Shown here piece after piece: positions 16,485 to 25,032 of a stretch of 64,000 bases of DNA (its first letter is position 1; every line of letters begins with the position of its first letter). The translations under genes were made by a program, and so were the position numbers. The notes below the pieces were generated by a model, which was given only the letters and a program-made list of their open reading frames with translations, searched no databases and was not told where the DNA came from. The DNA lies in assembly GCF_004962245.1 (NCBI RefSeq), contig NZ_SUHQ01000028.1:1-64000 (forward strand), read 5' to 3'. The stretch comes from Mesorhizobium sp. (GTDB lineage: Bacteria > Pseudomonadota > Alphaproteobacteria > Rhizobiales > Rhizobiaceae).

Positions 16485-17726
16485 ATGACGAGCGCGGTGC
16501 CGTGCACTCTCGCGGCCTTTTTGTGCTTTTTTTCCCCAACCGTCAACGTTCCCGGCGCGGCAGCCCAGGAAGCGTCGCCGGTTGCAACGGCCAAGCCGGA
16601 GAAAAAGATAACCGAAATCAAGATAGGCTATTTGCGCGCCTATGCGCCGCAACTGGCTTTGTCGGTGTTCGACGTCCCGCCACGCGATGAAGGTGTCGCC
16701 GGCGGCAATGTGGCGATCGCCGACAACAACACGACCGGCAGCTTCCTCCGCCAGAAATTCAGCCTCGACGTGACCGAGGTAAAGCCGGACGCGGACGTCG
16801 TTCCCGCCTTCCAGGAAATGATCGCCAAAGGCGAACGCTATGTGGTCGCGGACCTCTCGGCCCGGCAATTGCTGTCGATCGCCGATCTTGCCCGCGACAA
16901 TGGCGTCTTGATCTTCAATGCCGGCGCCACCGACGATAGTCTTCGCGAGGAGGAATGCCGCGCCAACATTTTCCACACCATCCCAACGCGCAGCATGCTG
17001 GCCGACGGGCTGGCGCAATATCTCATCTGGAAGCAGTGGCGGCGCTGGGTGCTGATCTACGGCTCGCACGAGCGCGACCAGCTGTTTGCCGAGGCGCTGC
17101 GCCGGGCGGCGACGCGCTTCGGCGGCGAGATCGTCGCCGAAAAGGAGTTCAAGGATACCGGCACCGCGCGACGGACCGATTCCGGTGTCGTCCAGATCCA
17201 GCGGCAGATGCCTGTCTTCACCCAGGACCTGCCGGAGCACGACGTGTTGCTGGTCGCCGACGAAAGCGAGGTGTTCGGCACCTACGTTCCGTTCCGCACC
17301 TGGATTGCGCGGCCGGTCGCCGGCACCGCCGGCCTCACCCCTTCGGCCTGGCATCCGGCCAGCGAGCAATGGGGCGGCACCCAGATCCAGAACCGCTTCG
17401 CCAAGGCAAACGGCCGCCGCATGCTGTCGAAGGATATGGCGGCGTGGACTGCGGTGCGCATCCTTGGCGAGGCGGCGACCCGCACGCAGGGCGCCGACCC
17501 GCGCAAGATGGCCGACTTCATCCGCTCCGACGATTTTTCGATCGCCGCCTTCAAGGGGCAGAAACTGACCTTCCGCAAGTGGAACCAGCAGTTGAGGCAG
17601 CCGATCTTCCTCGGCGACAACCGGTCGGTCGTCTCGACGTCGCCGCAGGAGGGCTTTCTGCATCAGGTGTCCGAGCTCGATACGCTCGGGGTCGACGAAC
17701 CGGAAACAAAATGCGTGCTTAAGTAG
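16485..17726 (+). CDS. PQQ-associated ABC transporter substrate-binding protein
   Basis: A 413-residue exported solute-binding protein of the group linked to PQQ-dependent alcohol oxidation (branched-chain amino acid-type periplasmic-binding fold). A signal peptide covers about residues 1-27 (ending GAAAQ). Then come ITEIKIGYLRAYAP and blocks such as GATDDSLREEECRANIFHTIPTRSMLADGLAQYL and DLPEHDVLLVADESEVF. The ATG at 16485 puts the signal at the N-terminus; the frame is open far upstream, but that part is antisense to the fusion gene. It heads a six-gene operon (to 21647) with a beta-propeller protein and an ABC-2 exporter. The ligand is unknown. Confidence 0.8.
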   Translation: MTSAVPCTLAAFLCFFSPTVNVPGAAAQEASPVATAKPEKKITEIKIGYLRAYAPQLALSVFDVPPRDEGVAGGNVAIADNNTTGSFLRQKFSLDVTEVKPDADVVPAFQEMIAKGERYVVADLSARQLLSIADLARDNGVLIFNAGATDDSLREEECRANIFHTIPTRSMLADGLAQYLIWKQWRRWVLIYGSHERDQLFAEALRRAATRFGGEIVAEKEFKDTGTARRTDSGVVQIQRQMPVFTQDLPEHDVLLVADESEVFGTYVPFRTWIARPVAGTAGLTPSAWHPASEQWGGTQIQNRFAKANGRRMLSKDMAAWTAVRILGEAATRTQGADPRKMADFIRSDDFSIAAFKGQKLTFRKWNQQLRQPIFLGDNRSVVSTSPQEGFLHQVSELDTLGVDEPETKCVLK

Positions 17727-17746
17727 ACCAATTGGGAGGAATTTCA

Positions 17747-18718
17747 GTGCACGGAGGAGCTTGCGCACTCGCCATTCTCGTGACCGGCTTTATGGCCGGC
17801 CCGGCGGCGGCCTACACGGCCTATGTTTCCAACGAGAAAGACAACACGATGAGCGTCGTCGACACCGCGACGATGCAGGTGGTGAAGACCGTCAATGTCG
17901 GGCAGCGTCCGCGCGGCATCACCATCTCGCATGACGGCAAGCACGTTTATCTCTGCGCCAGCGACGATGATTCGATCGAGGTGATCGACACGGCAACCCT
18001 GGAGATCGTCGATACCTTGCCCTCCGGGCCTGACCCGGAGCTGTTCGTGCTCTCGCCTGACGGCAAGACACTCTACGTCGCCAACGAAGACGACAATCTC
18101 GTCACCGTCATCGACATAGAGAGCAAGAAGGTGCTGGCCGAGATCCCGGTCGGCGTGGAACCGGAAGGCATGGGCGTCAGCCCGGACGGAAAGACCATGG
18201 TCAACACGTCGGAAACGACGAACATGGCGCATTTCATCGATACGTCGACCCACGAGATCACCCACAACGTGCTGGTGGACACGCGTCCGCGCTTCGTCGA
18301 GTTCACGCCCGACGGCAAGCAGGCCTGGGTGAGTGCCGAGATCGGTGGCACGGTTTCGGTGATCGACAATGAAACGCGCGAAGTCGTCCACAAGATCACC
18401 TTCGAGATATCAGGCCTGAGGGCCGAATCCATCCAGCCGGTCGGTGTGCGCATCACCGCCGACGGCAAGAAAGCCTATGTGGCGCTCGGTCCGGCCAACC
18501 GCGTCGCGGTGGTCGACACCGAGACTTACGAGGTCGAGAAATACATCCTGGTCGGCCAACGCGTCTGGCAGCTCGCCTTCACCCCCGACCAGAAGACCAT
18601 CATCTCGACCAACGGCGTGTCGAACGACATCACCTTCATCGACGTGGCGACCGACGAGCCGGTGCAGTCGGTGACCGTCGGCGCGCTGCCGTGGGGCGTC
18701 GTCGTCTCGCCCAATTGA
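17747..18718 (+). CDS. PQQ-associated YVTN beta-propeller protein
   Basis: A 323-residue exported beta-propeller with repeats of about 42 residues (YVSNEKDNTMSVVDTATMQV, then VYLCASDDDSIEVIDTATLEI, and so on), about seven blades. Homologues lie in PQQ-dependent catabolism clusters. The start is GTG at 17747, eight bases after GGAGG, giving a short signal peptide (ending PAAAYT). The TTG at 17732 lies before the ribosome site and is unlikely. It may bind a quinoprotein or the solute-binding protein in the periplasm; this is inferred from the fold. Confidence 0.85.
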   Translation: MHGGACALAILVTGFMAGPAAAYTAYVSNEKDNTMSVVDTATMQVVKTVNVGQRPRGITISHDGKHVYLCASDDDSIEVIDTATLEIVDTLPSGPDPELFVLSPDGKTLYVANEDDNLVTVIDIESKKVLAEIPVGVEPEGMGVSPDGKTMVNTSETTNMAHFIDTSTHEITHNVLVDTRPRFVEFTPDGKQAWVSAEIGGTVSVIDNETREVVHKITFEISGLRAESIQPVGVRITADGKKAYVALGPANRVAVVDTETYEVEKYILVGQRVWQLAFTPDQKTIISTNGVSNDITFIDVATDEPVQSVTVGALPWGVVVSPN

Positions 18719-18770
18719 ATCAACCCAATTGAATCAAACAGACAGAAAAACAGCAGAAGGGTAGGAAATC

Positions 18771-19271
18771 ATGCGGAAATTTCGGGCAATCGCTTTTGCT
18801 GCGCTGGTCGGCATGGCACTCACGCAGGGCCAGGTTTGGGCGCAGGACGACGACGATGACGATGACGCAACCGCCGGTGCGGCCACCAAAACGGAGACCG
18901 GTGCCGAAGCCGAGAAGGCAACCCGGGCCAGCAAGGACGTGCCGGAACTTATCCTCGGCACCAAGGAAGACCAGTTCACCGCCAACCAGAAGGACTTCCA
19001 GCTGATCGCCGGCCAGGGCTATCGCTGGAAGATCACCGCGGCGGGCGGGCTGGAGTACAAATTCCACACCGACCTCTTCCGCAATGTGTGGAACAACCAG
19101 ATCGTCATCAATGACCTCGAGGTGCACATGAACGGCGCACCCGCATGGCTCGAATTCGACGCCGACGGCACCATCCAGGTCCAGTTCACCACCGTGAGGC
19201 CCGGCATCTACACATGGTCGGTGCCCGACCTCGCCGACAAGGGCATGAAAGGCACGATCACCATCAAGTAG
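18771..19271 (+). CDS. Exported protein with poly-aspartate N-terminus, PQQ-ABC cluster
   Basis: A 166-residue secreted protein of unknown function. The signal peptide (residues 1-25, ending VWAQ) is followed at once by seven aspartates in a row, then an Ala/Thr/Glu/Lys-rich linker to about residue 57. The C-terminal 105 residues look like a beta-sandwich resembling a cupredoxin (ITAAGGLEYKFHTDLFRNVW; GIYTWSVPDLADKGMKG), but the usual copper Cys-His-Met set is incomplete. The aspartate run could bind divalent or trivalent metal. It lies between the propeller gene and the ABC ATPase gene in the same orientation. Confidence 0.7.
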   Translation: MRKFRAIAFAALVGMALTQGQVWAQDDDDDDDATAGAATKTETGAEAEKATRASKDVPELILGTKEDQFTANQKDFQLIAGQGYRWKITAAGGLEYKFHTDLFRNVWNNQIVINDLEVHMNGAPAWLEFDADGTIQVQFTTVRPGIYTWSVPDLADKGMKGTITIK

Positions 19272-19360
19272 GGTCACCGGAAAGTACAACCTGCGCGATC
19301 GGACCCTGTGCGCTAGACTCCCGGTGCGCTACTATTGTCGACGACAAGGAGCCAGCCGGC

Positions 19361-20149
19361 GTGCAGCATGTGAGGACAAGCGGGCCAAGAGATGAGGTGG
19401 CGGCGCTCGATGTCGCCGGCGTCAGCCATTCCTATGGTCCGAAGCGGGCGCTCAACGACGTCTCGTTCTCGATCGCGCCGGCGACTTTCACTGTTCTTCT
19501 CGGCCTCAACGGCGCCGGCAAGACAACGCTGTTCTCATTGATCAGCCATCTTTACGACACGCGCCGCGGATCGATTCGCATCTTCGGCCATGACGTCAGC
19601 CGCGCCTCGGGCGAAGCGCTCAGGCGTGTCGGCATCGTGTTCCAGGCACGCACGCTCGACCTCGATCTCAGCGTCCACCAGAACCTCTCCTACCACGCCT
19701 CGCTGCATGGCATCGGGGGACGCGAGGCCCGGCAGCGCATTGCCGCGCTGCTCGACACAGTCGACATGCAGGGCCGTCAGCATGACAAAGCACGCAGTCT
19801 TTCCGGCGGCCAGATGCGGCGCATCGAGATCGCCAGGGCACTGCTCCACCGCCCGTCCCTGCTGCTGCTCGACGAGGCGACCGTCGGCCTCGACATCCAG
19901 TCGCGCGCGGGCATTCTCGCCACCATCCGCAAGCTTGTCGAAACCGAGGGCATCGGCGTGCTGTGGGCCACGCATCTGATCGACGAGGTTGAAGACGGCG
20001 ACCATGCCGTCGTCTTGCGGCAGGGCGATCTGGTCGCCAAGGGCAAGGTAGCCGATGTCGTCAGGGCGAGCGGTGCCGGTTCGATCCGCGACGCCTTTTC
20101 GAAGCTCAGCCGCATCGAACCGGCCGGCAGCGCGGAGATATCGCCATGA
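19361..20149 (+). CDS. PQQ-associated ABC transporter ATP-binding protein
   Basis: A 262-residue ATPase of an ABC-2 exporter. It has Walker A GLNGAGKTT (near residue 49), signature LSGGQMRR (near 147), Walker B LLLLDEATVGLD and the H-loop histidine in WATHL. The start is GTG at 19361, with AAGGAG upstream. The frame stays open further upstream, but that part belongs to the previous gene's strand region. Its end overlaps the permease start (ATGA). With that permease it probably exports a molecule or assembles a quinoprotein component. Confidence 0.9.
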   Translation: MQHVRTSGPRDEVAALDVAGVSHSYGPKRALNDVSFSIAPATFTVLLGLNGAGKTTLFSLISHLYDTRRGSIRIFGHDVSRASGEALRRVGIVFQARTLDLDLSVHQNLSYHASLHGIGGREARQRIAALLDTVDMQGRQHDKARSLSGGQMRRIEIARALLHRPSLLLLDEATVGLDIQSRAGILATIRKLVETEGIGVLWATHLIDEVEDGDHAVVLRQGDLVAKGKVADVVRASGAGSIRDAFSKLSRIEPAGSAEISP

Positions 20150-21018
20150 GCGCTCCCGCAATGCCCGAAAAAGTCGCCGGCATCATGCCGAGGTTCGAAA
20201 AATTCGGCCTGCGCCACTATCTCATCTGCCTCAAGGGCGTCGTCCTGCGGGAGTGCCTGCGCTTCCTGCACCAGCGCGAGCGCTTCATATCCTCGCTGGT
20301 TCGGCCGCTCATCTGGCTGTTCATTTTTGCCGCCGGATTCCGGCAGGTGCTCGGTGTATCGATCATCCCACCCTACAAGACCTACGTGCTCTACGAGGTC
20401 TACATCACGCCGGGCCTGTGCGGCATGATCCTGCTGTTCTCGGGCATGCAGTCTTCGCTGTCGATGGTCTACGACCGCGAGATGGGCAACATGCGCACCC
20501 TGCTGGTCAGCCCCTTCCCGCGTTGGTTCCTGTTAGTGTCGAAGATGCTCGCCGGCGTCGCCGTATCGATCGCGCAGGTCTACGCGTTCCTGATCGTTGC
20601 CTGGTTCTGGGGCGTCAAGGCGCCGCCGCTCGGCTATCTCATGGTGCTGCCGGCGTTGTTCCTGTCGGGCATGATGCTTTGCGCGCTCGGCATGCTTTTG
20701 TCCTCGATGATCAAGCAGCTCGAAAACTTCGCCGGCATCATGAACTTCGTCATCTTTCCCGGCTATTTCGCCTCTCCGGCGCTGTATCCCTTGTGGCGCA
20801 TCCAGGAGGCGAGCCCGCTGCTCTACAAGATCTGCCTCGCCAATCCGTTCACCTATGCCGTCGAACTGATCCGCTTCGCCTTCTACGGCCAGGTCGACTG
20901 GCTGTCGCTGGGCGTCGTCGCCGGCTGCACGCTGCTGTTCCTTGCCGCCGCCATCATCGCCTACGACCCTTCGCGCGGCCTGATGACCCGCAAACAGGAC
21001 ACGGGAGGAAATGCCTGA
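20146..21018 (+). CDS. PQQ-associated ABC-2 type permease
   Basis: A 290-residue integral membrane protein with six likely membrane segments, including LIWLFIFAAGFRQ, LCGMILLFSGM, VAVSIAQVYAFLIVAWFW and TLLFLAAAIIAYD. The ABC-2 motif with YDREMGNMRTLLVSPFPR lies near residue 107. It pairs with the upstream ATPase (four-base overlap) and precedes an exported protein with a one-base overlap. It matches permeases associated with PQQ-dependent alcohol dehydrogenase systems. Confidence 0.88.
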   Translation: MSAPAMPEKVAGIMPRFEKFGLRHYLICLKGVVLRECLRFLHQRERFISSLVRPLIWLFIFAAGFRQVLGVSIIPPYKTYVLYEVYITPGLCGMILLFSGMQSSLSMVYDREMGNMRTLLVSPFPRWFLLVSKMLAGVAVSIAQVYAFLIVAWFWGVKAPPLGYLMVLPALFLSGMMLCALGMLLSSMIKQLENFAGIMNFVIFPGYFASPALYPLWRIQEASPLLYKICLANPFTYAVELIRFAFYGQVDWLSLGVVAGCTLLFLAAAIIAYDPSRGLMTRKQDTGGNA

Positions 21019-21647
21019 TGGCCCGAATGAGCCTTGTTCGCAGCCTGGTTGTGGTTGCCCTGCTCGCGCCTGGCGTGAAAGCCAATGCGGCGAACGCCGA
21101 TCCGGACTGGCCCTGCATACAGCGCAAGGTGCCGCAACTCTCGCTCGGCCAGATCTGGAACGGGCCGGAGCTTCCCTCGGCGGCGAAGGACTGGTCGAAG
21201 GACCCAGCCATCTCCGCCCTGGTCGAGGAGGTGGCAGCCCGGCGGATGCCGATTGCGGAAGCCCAGAAGAAGATCAGGGATTTCGCCGCCGCCATGCCGG
21301 CCGAGCAGCTTGCACCGAAAATGGCGATGCTGGTGCAAGGCATGTTCGACCACATGGACGCCGAGCGTTCGCACGTGATGTCGGGCATTTCCCGTTACGC
21401 CCACAAGCAGCTCCAGATGGCCGCCGAATTGCGCAAGGAAGCGTCCGGCGTCGATGCGTTGCAGGCAAAGCCCGATGCGGATCCCGACGAGGTCGAACGG
21501 CGAACCGAGCAACTGAAATTCGCAACGCGAATATTCAATGAGCGCGTCCAGTCGCTGACTTACGTCTGTGACGTGCCAACGATAATCGAGCAGCGGCTCT
21601 ATCAATTGTCCAAGACTGTCTCGGAGGCACTCGCCGCGAAGAAATAG
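21018..21647 (+). CDS. Exported hypothetical protein of the PQQ-ABC cluster
   Basis: A 209-residue protein with a signal peptide (about residues 1-25, ending NAANA), then CIQRKVPQLSLGQIWNG and a long helical region of heptad-like Lys/Glu/Ala sequence. I recognise no enzyme motif. Homologues usually end this PQQ-linked ABC cluster. The start overlaps the permease stop by one base (TGATG), so translation is probably coupled. It may be a periplasmic accessory of the exporter. Confidence 0.7.
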   Translation: MARMSLVRSLVVVALLAPGVKANAANADPDWPCIQRKVPQLSLGQIWNGPELPSAAKDWSKDPAISALVEEVAARRMPIAEAQKKIRDFAAAMPAEQLAPKMAMLVQGMFDHMDAERSHVMSGISRYAHKQLQMAAELRKEASGVDALQAKPDADPDEVERRTEQLKFATRIFNERVQSLTYVCDVPTIIEQRLYQLSKTVSEALAAKK

Positions 21648-21673
21648 CCCTTATCCGATCTTCGCGGCGGATC

Positions 21674-21874
21674 TCATGTCCCCCGGCCGGGCAGCACGCG
21701 CCAGCGCTGCACGAAATAGCCGGGATGTGTCTCGACCCACCGAGCCACCAGCGGCTGCGCCTGCATGAAGGCGGTCCCGGGATTCATCGCCAGGCCGTCC
21801 ACCATTTGTTCGCGCTGTTCACAGGTCTGCGGCACATCCGTCAGGCAGACCATCATAACGAGTGTGTAAAGCAT
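21674..21874 (-). CDS. Small Cys-containing protein, paralogue of 43883-44092
   Basis: A 66-residue protein with no named function. It shares the pattern VCL...P..C...M.AQP..A.W...HPG..V.RW.V with the plus-strand protein at 43883-44092. The first 12 residues are hydrophobic. The ATG at 21874 is chosen to match the length of the paralogue; the frame is open further upstream to 22018. It lies just after the end of the PQQ-ABC cluster, in the opposite direction. Confidence 0.6.
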   Translation of the reverse strand: MLYTLVMMVCLTDVPQTCEQREQMVDGLAMNPGTAFMQAQPLVARWVETHPGYFVQRWRVLPGRGT

Positions 21875-22098
21875 TACCCCTTTGTCCCCATCGAATTCCC
21901 GAACCCCATGCCCGGGAGGTTTCCGAGATACCGACCAGTCTGCAGGGGTCTCACATACAGATCGCTTACAGGCGTGAAAGGACGTGGCCCCCGTTCTTTT
22001 CGCAGTGCAACATAACATATCGCTTATCTAACGCCAACGGTCGCCGAGTGTTCTCCAGAACAATCGCTTCAGGTTGCTGCGCCAATGTGACGCCCGCC

Positions 22099-22911
22099 TC
22101 AGGCCGGCAGCCCGTTCTGTTTTCGCAGGCTTTTGTCGAATGCGGATGCGGGGACGAAACGGCGCAGGAAACTGACCTGGCGCGCCATTTTTCCCGCCGC
22201 ATAGCGCCTTCTCGGAACGGATGCGGTCGCAGCCGCCAAAATCGTCTTGGCTACCACTTCGGGCGAATCGCCTTTTTCCATTGCTTTCCGCACGACTGCG
22301 TTCATGCCAGCGCGCGCAGCGTCATAGATATCAAGCAACTGGTCCGGCTTGGCGAGATTGTCTTCGAAGGACGTGCGAGTATAGGCGGGTTCAACCAATG
22401 CAACGCGAATCCCGAACGGGCGCAGTTCATGGTCGAGCGATTCGGAATAGCCTTCGATGGCATGTTTGGTCGACGCATAAAGCGCGAAATAGGGAGCTGG
22501 AATGAACCCCTGCACCGAACTCAAATTGACGATTCTACCCTTGCCTTGACGGCGCATTATCGGCAGGACCGCGTTGGTCACGCGGAGCACGCCGAAGACG
22601 TTCACATCGAACAGTGCCTGAGCCTGGGCCATTGAGGACTCTTCCGCGCCACCGAACAGACCCATACCGGCATTGTTGACGAGCAGGTCGATGCGCCCGG
22701 TCTCGGCCAGCACGTCATCGACCAGTTTCGCCACGGACGCGTCATCGGTCACGTCACAGGCCAGCATGGTTAGGCCGTCGGAGTTTTTGGCTGCGCGACG
22801 GCTGGTGCCGAACACGCGGAAACCGGCGCTTTGCAAAGCTATGGCCGTCGCGCGCCCGATGCCGGAGGACGCCCCCGTCACTAGGGCGACGCCAGGATTG
22901 GTCTTGTTCAT
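22099..22911 (-). CDS. SDR family oxidoreductase
   Basis: A 270-residue short-chain dehydrogenase of the classical type: cofactor loop GASSGIGRA near residue 14, NNAGMGLFG near 86, catalytic Ser in NLSSVQ and YASTKHA holding Tyr and Lys near residue 151. It would use NAD(P)H to reduce or oxidise a carbonyl, but the substrate is unknown. The start at 22911 or nine bases earlier is equally plausible. It follows the fabF-like gene by 68 bases in the same direction, and the two may work together on a fatty-acyl or polyketide-like chain. Confidence 0.85.
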   Translation of the reverse strand: MNKTNPGVALVTGASSGIGRATAIALQSAGFRVFGTSRRAAKNSDGLTMLACDVTDDASVAKLVDDVLAETGRIDLLVNNAGMGLFGGAEESSMAQAQALFDVNVFGVLRVTNAVLPIMRRQGKGRIVNLSSVQGFIPAPYFALYASTKHAIEGYSESLDHELRPFGIRVALVEPAYTRTSFEDNLAKPDQLLDIYDAARAGMNAVVRKAMEKGDSPEVVAKTILAAATASVPRRRYAAGKMARQVSFLRRFVPASAFDKSLRKQNGLPA

Positions 22912-22979
22912 GGAAATCATTTCTTTCTTTGGGTTGGACTGATTTTGGATTGGCATGGAAGAAGCACGAAAGGTCGGAG

Positions 22980-24284
22980 TCAGTTATGAGCGCCTCTGGC
23001 GTTCGCGCCGGCCAACTCGTCCGTCCAGCGCCGGAATAGCGCACTGGCGTTGACGCCGCCAAAGCCGAAGCCATTGGCGATCGCGTAGTCCATTGCCATC
23101 GGGCGGGCCTGGTTTGCGACGAAGTCGATGCCGTCGCCGGCTGGATCCGGCACGCCCAGATTGAGAGTTGGCGGCGCCACCTGATCCCTGAGCGCCAGGA
23201 TTGCGAAGATGGCTCCAAGCCCGCCGGCGGCGCCGAGCAGGTGTCCGGTCGCCGATTTCGTTGCACTAACAGCAATGGTGGAATCTGCGCCGAAGAGTGT
23301 TTTGATCGCAGCGATTTCCCCGAGATCACCGACAGGCGTGGAGGTCGCATGCGCGTTGAGATGAGATATCTCGCGCGGCGAAATTCCTGCTTGGGCGATT
23401 GCGATCTGCATGGCCCTCCGCGCCCCGTCGCCGTCCTCGGGACCGGAGGTGACGTGATGCGCATCCGCCGTCGTGCCGTAGCCGACGAGCTCGGCGAGCG
23501 GTTTCGCACCACGCGCAATCGCGTGGCTCAGTTCCTCGATGACCAGGATGCCGGCCCCTTCGCCCATGACGAAGCCGTCCCGCGACACGTCGAAAGGCCG
23601 TGACGCTTGAGCCGGCGCCCAGTTGAAGCCGGTCGAAAGAGAGCGTGCGGCAGCAAAACCACCGAGACTGACGATGTTCATGCAGGCTTCGGTTCCGCCG
23701 CACACGGCGATATCGGCTTCGTTGGCGCGGATGAGGCGAGCCGCATCGCCGATCGCCTGGATGCCGGCCGCGCACGCCGTCACCGGTGCGCCGAGCGGCC
23801 CCTTGAAGCCATGGCGGATCGAGATGTGGCCCGCCGCGAGGTTTACCAGGAAGGACGGTACCGTAAACGGCGATAGGCGGCGGACGCCGCGCTGGTCGAC
23901 CGTGCGCACCGCCTCGGTTATGGCGGGGAACCCGCCGATGCCGGACGCGATGATCGCGGCCGTACGCAGGCGATCCGCTTCCGAGACGGGCGCCCATCCT
24001 GCTTGCGCGAGGGCCTCTTGTGCAGCGGCGAGCCCGAAGATGATGAACCGGTCTACCTTGCGCTGGTCCTTCGCAGCCAGGACGGTATCCGGATCGAAAC
24101 CAGCGTCCGGATCGTCTTCCAGCGAGGGAACCACCCCTCCGATCTTGGCCGGGAGGTCTCCCACCATATCGTCCGGAAGCCTGCGGATGCCCGAGCGACC
24201 GGCCATGAGCCGCGACCACGACGCGTCGACATCGGCAGCAAGGGGCGTGACCGCTCCCATGCCTGTAACAACAATCCGTCGCAT
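22980..24284 (-). CDS. fabF: Beta-ketoacyl-ACP synthase II-like protein
   Basis: A 434-residue ketosynthase of the FabF type that condenses malonyl-ACP with an acyl chain. The N-terminus RRIVVTGMGAVTPLA is typical. The active-site Cys lies in PVTACAAGIQAIGDA (near residue 170), and the two catalytic histidines are in NAHATSTPVGD and KSATGHLLGAAGG. It is grouped with an SDR oxidoreductase and a TetR gene outside any fatty-acid cluster, so it may be a second copy serving a special lipid or aromatic compound. Confidence 0.88.
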   Translation of the reverse strand: MRRIVVTGMGAVTPLAADVDASWSRLMAGRSGIRRLPDDMVGDLPAKIGGVVPSLEDDPDAGFDPDTVLAAKDQRKVDRFIIFGLAAAQEALAQAGWAPVSEADRLRTAAIIASGIGGFPAITEAVRTVDQRGVRRLSPFTVPSFLVNLAAGHISIRHGFKGPLGAPVTACAAGIQAIGDAARLIRANEADIAVCGGTEACMNIVSLGGFAAARSLSTGFNWAPAQASRPFDVSRDGFVMGEGAGILVIEELSHAIARGAKPLAELVGYGTTADAHHVTSGPEDGDGARRAMQIAIAQAGISPREISHLNAHATSTPVGDLGEIAAIKTLFGADSTIAVSATKSATGHLLGAAGGLGAIFAILALRDQVAPPTLNLGVPDPAGDGIDFVANQARPMAMDYAIANGFGFGGVNASALFRRWTDELAGANARGAHN

Positions 24285-24331
24285 CTATTTTCCTATCAAT
24301 TCGGGTGCGCCGCCAGCGCTGCGCACGCCGT

Positions 24332-24910
24332 TCAAGCGGCGGCTGCTTCGCGAACCTGTTCGGTCGCCGCGTCCAGAAAGGCCTGGGCGAGGTCCGGGTC
24401 GTTGACGACGCGCGATAGCGTCAGCGCACCGACCATCGTCGAGAGAATGGCCATAGCCTTTCTATCGGGCTGCTCACCATTGGCCTCGGCAATGAAACGG
24501 CCGAGGATTTCGAGATGCTCCTTGATCCCGGCTTCGAACGATGCTTTCACGTCGCTGCCCTGTCTGGCGGCATCCGAACCGAGCGCGACAATCGGGCAGC
24601 CGTCCATCTTTTCTCCGCGATGGTCCATACTGAGGTAGAATGCGATCACCGCGCCAAGCGGATCCTCGGATTTTGCCGCAGTCGCGGCCGACCACCGCAG
24701 GGTGGCGCTCTCCATCGCCCGCCTCGACGCCTGCACCGCCAGATCGTCCTTGGAGGCGAACTGCTTGTAGAACGCGCCCTGGGTCAGCCCGGCAGCCTGC
24801 ATCAGGTCCTTAAGGCCGATGCCGTCAAAGCCGCGCTCCCGAAAAAGCCGGCTTGCCACATTGATCACGGTTTCGCGGTTTTCCGCCGCCTGAATGCGAC
24901 TCACACGCAT
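24332..24910 (-). CDS. TetR/AcrR family regulator
   Basis: A 192-residue repressor with the TetR helix-turn-helix at residues 13-58 (INVASRLFRERGFDGIGLKDLMQAAGLTQGAFYKQFASKDDLAVQ). The C-terminal part is of the AcrR type that senses small hydrophobic ligands. It is divergent from the NTF2-like gene at 25033, and the 41-base palindrome at 24931-24971 lies between the two starts, so it probably regulates itself and that gene. A decayed second copy follows about 1.1 kb away. Confidence 0.9.
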   Translation of the reverse strand: MRVSRIQAAENRETVINVASRLFRERGFDGIGLKDLMQAAGLTQGAFYKQFASKDDLAVQASRRAMESATLRWSAATAAKSEDPLGAVIAFYLSMDHRGEKMDGCPIVALGSDAARQGSDVKASFEAGIKEHLEILGRFIAEANGEQPDRKAMAILSTMVGALTLSRVVNDPDLAQAFLDAATEQVREAAAA

Positions 24911-24930
24911 GTCGACCTCCGTTATTTAGC

Positions 24931-24971
24931 TTGCGTTCGACATCTATAGCAGGTATAGAGTACGAACGCAA
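24931..24971. promoter_or_regulatory. TetR operator, copy 1
   Basis: A 41-base palindrome with outer arms TTGCGTTCG and CGAACGCAA and an inner CTATA/TATAG pair, between the divergent tetR and the NTF2-like gene. The same spacing and near-identical arms recur at 26067-26107 beside a degraded tetR copy, which supports a shared regulatory role. Confidence 0.75.
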
Positions 24972-25032
24972 TCCAATTCGGCTGCGCACGGTGCCTCGAT
25001 CACGCATCGAACAAATTTGGAGGAGAGGTCAG

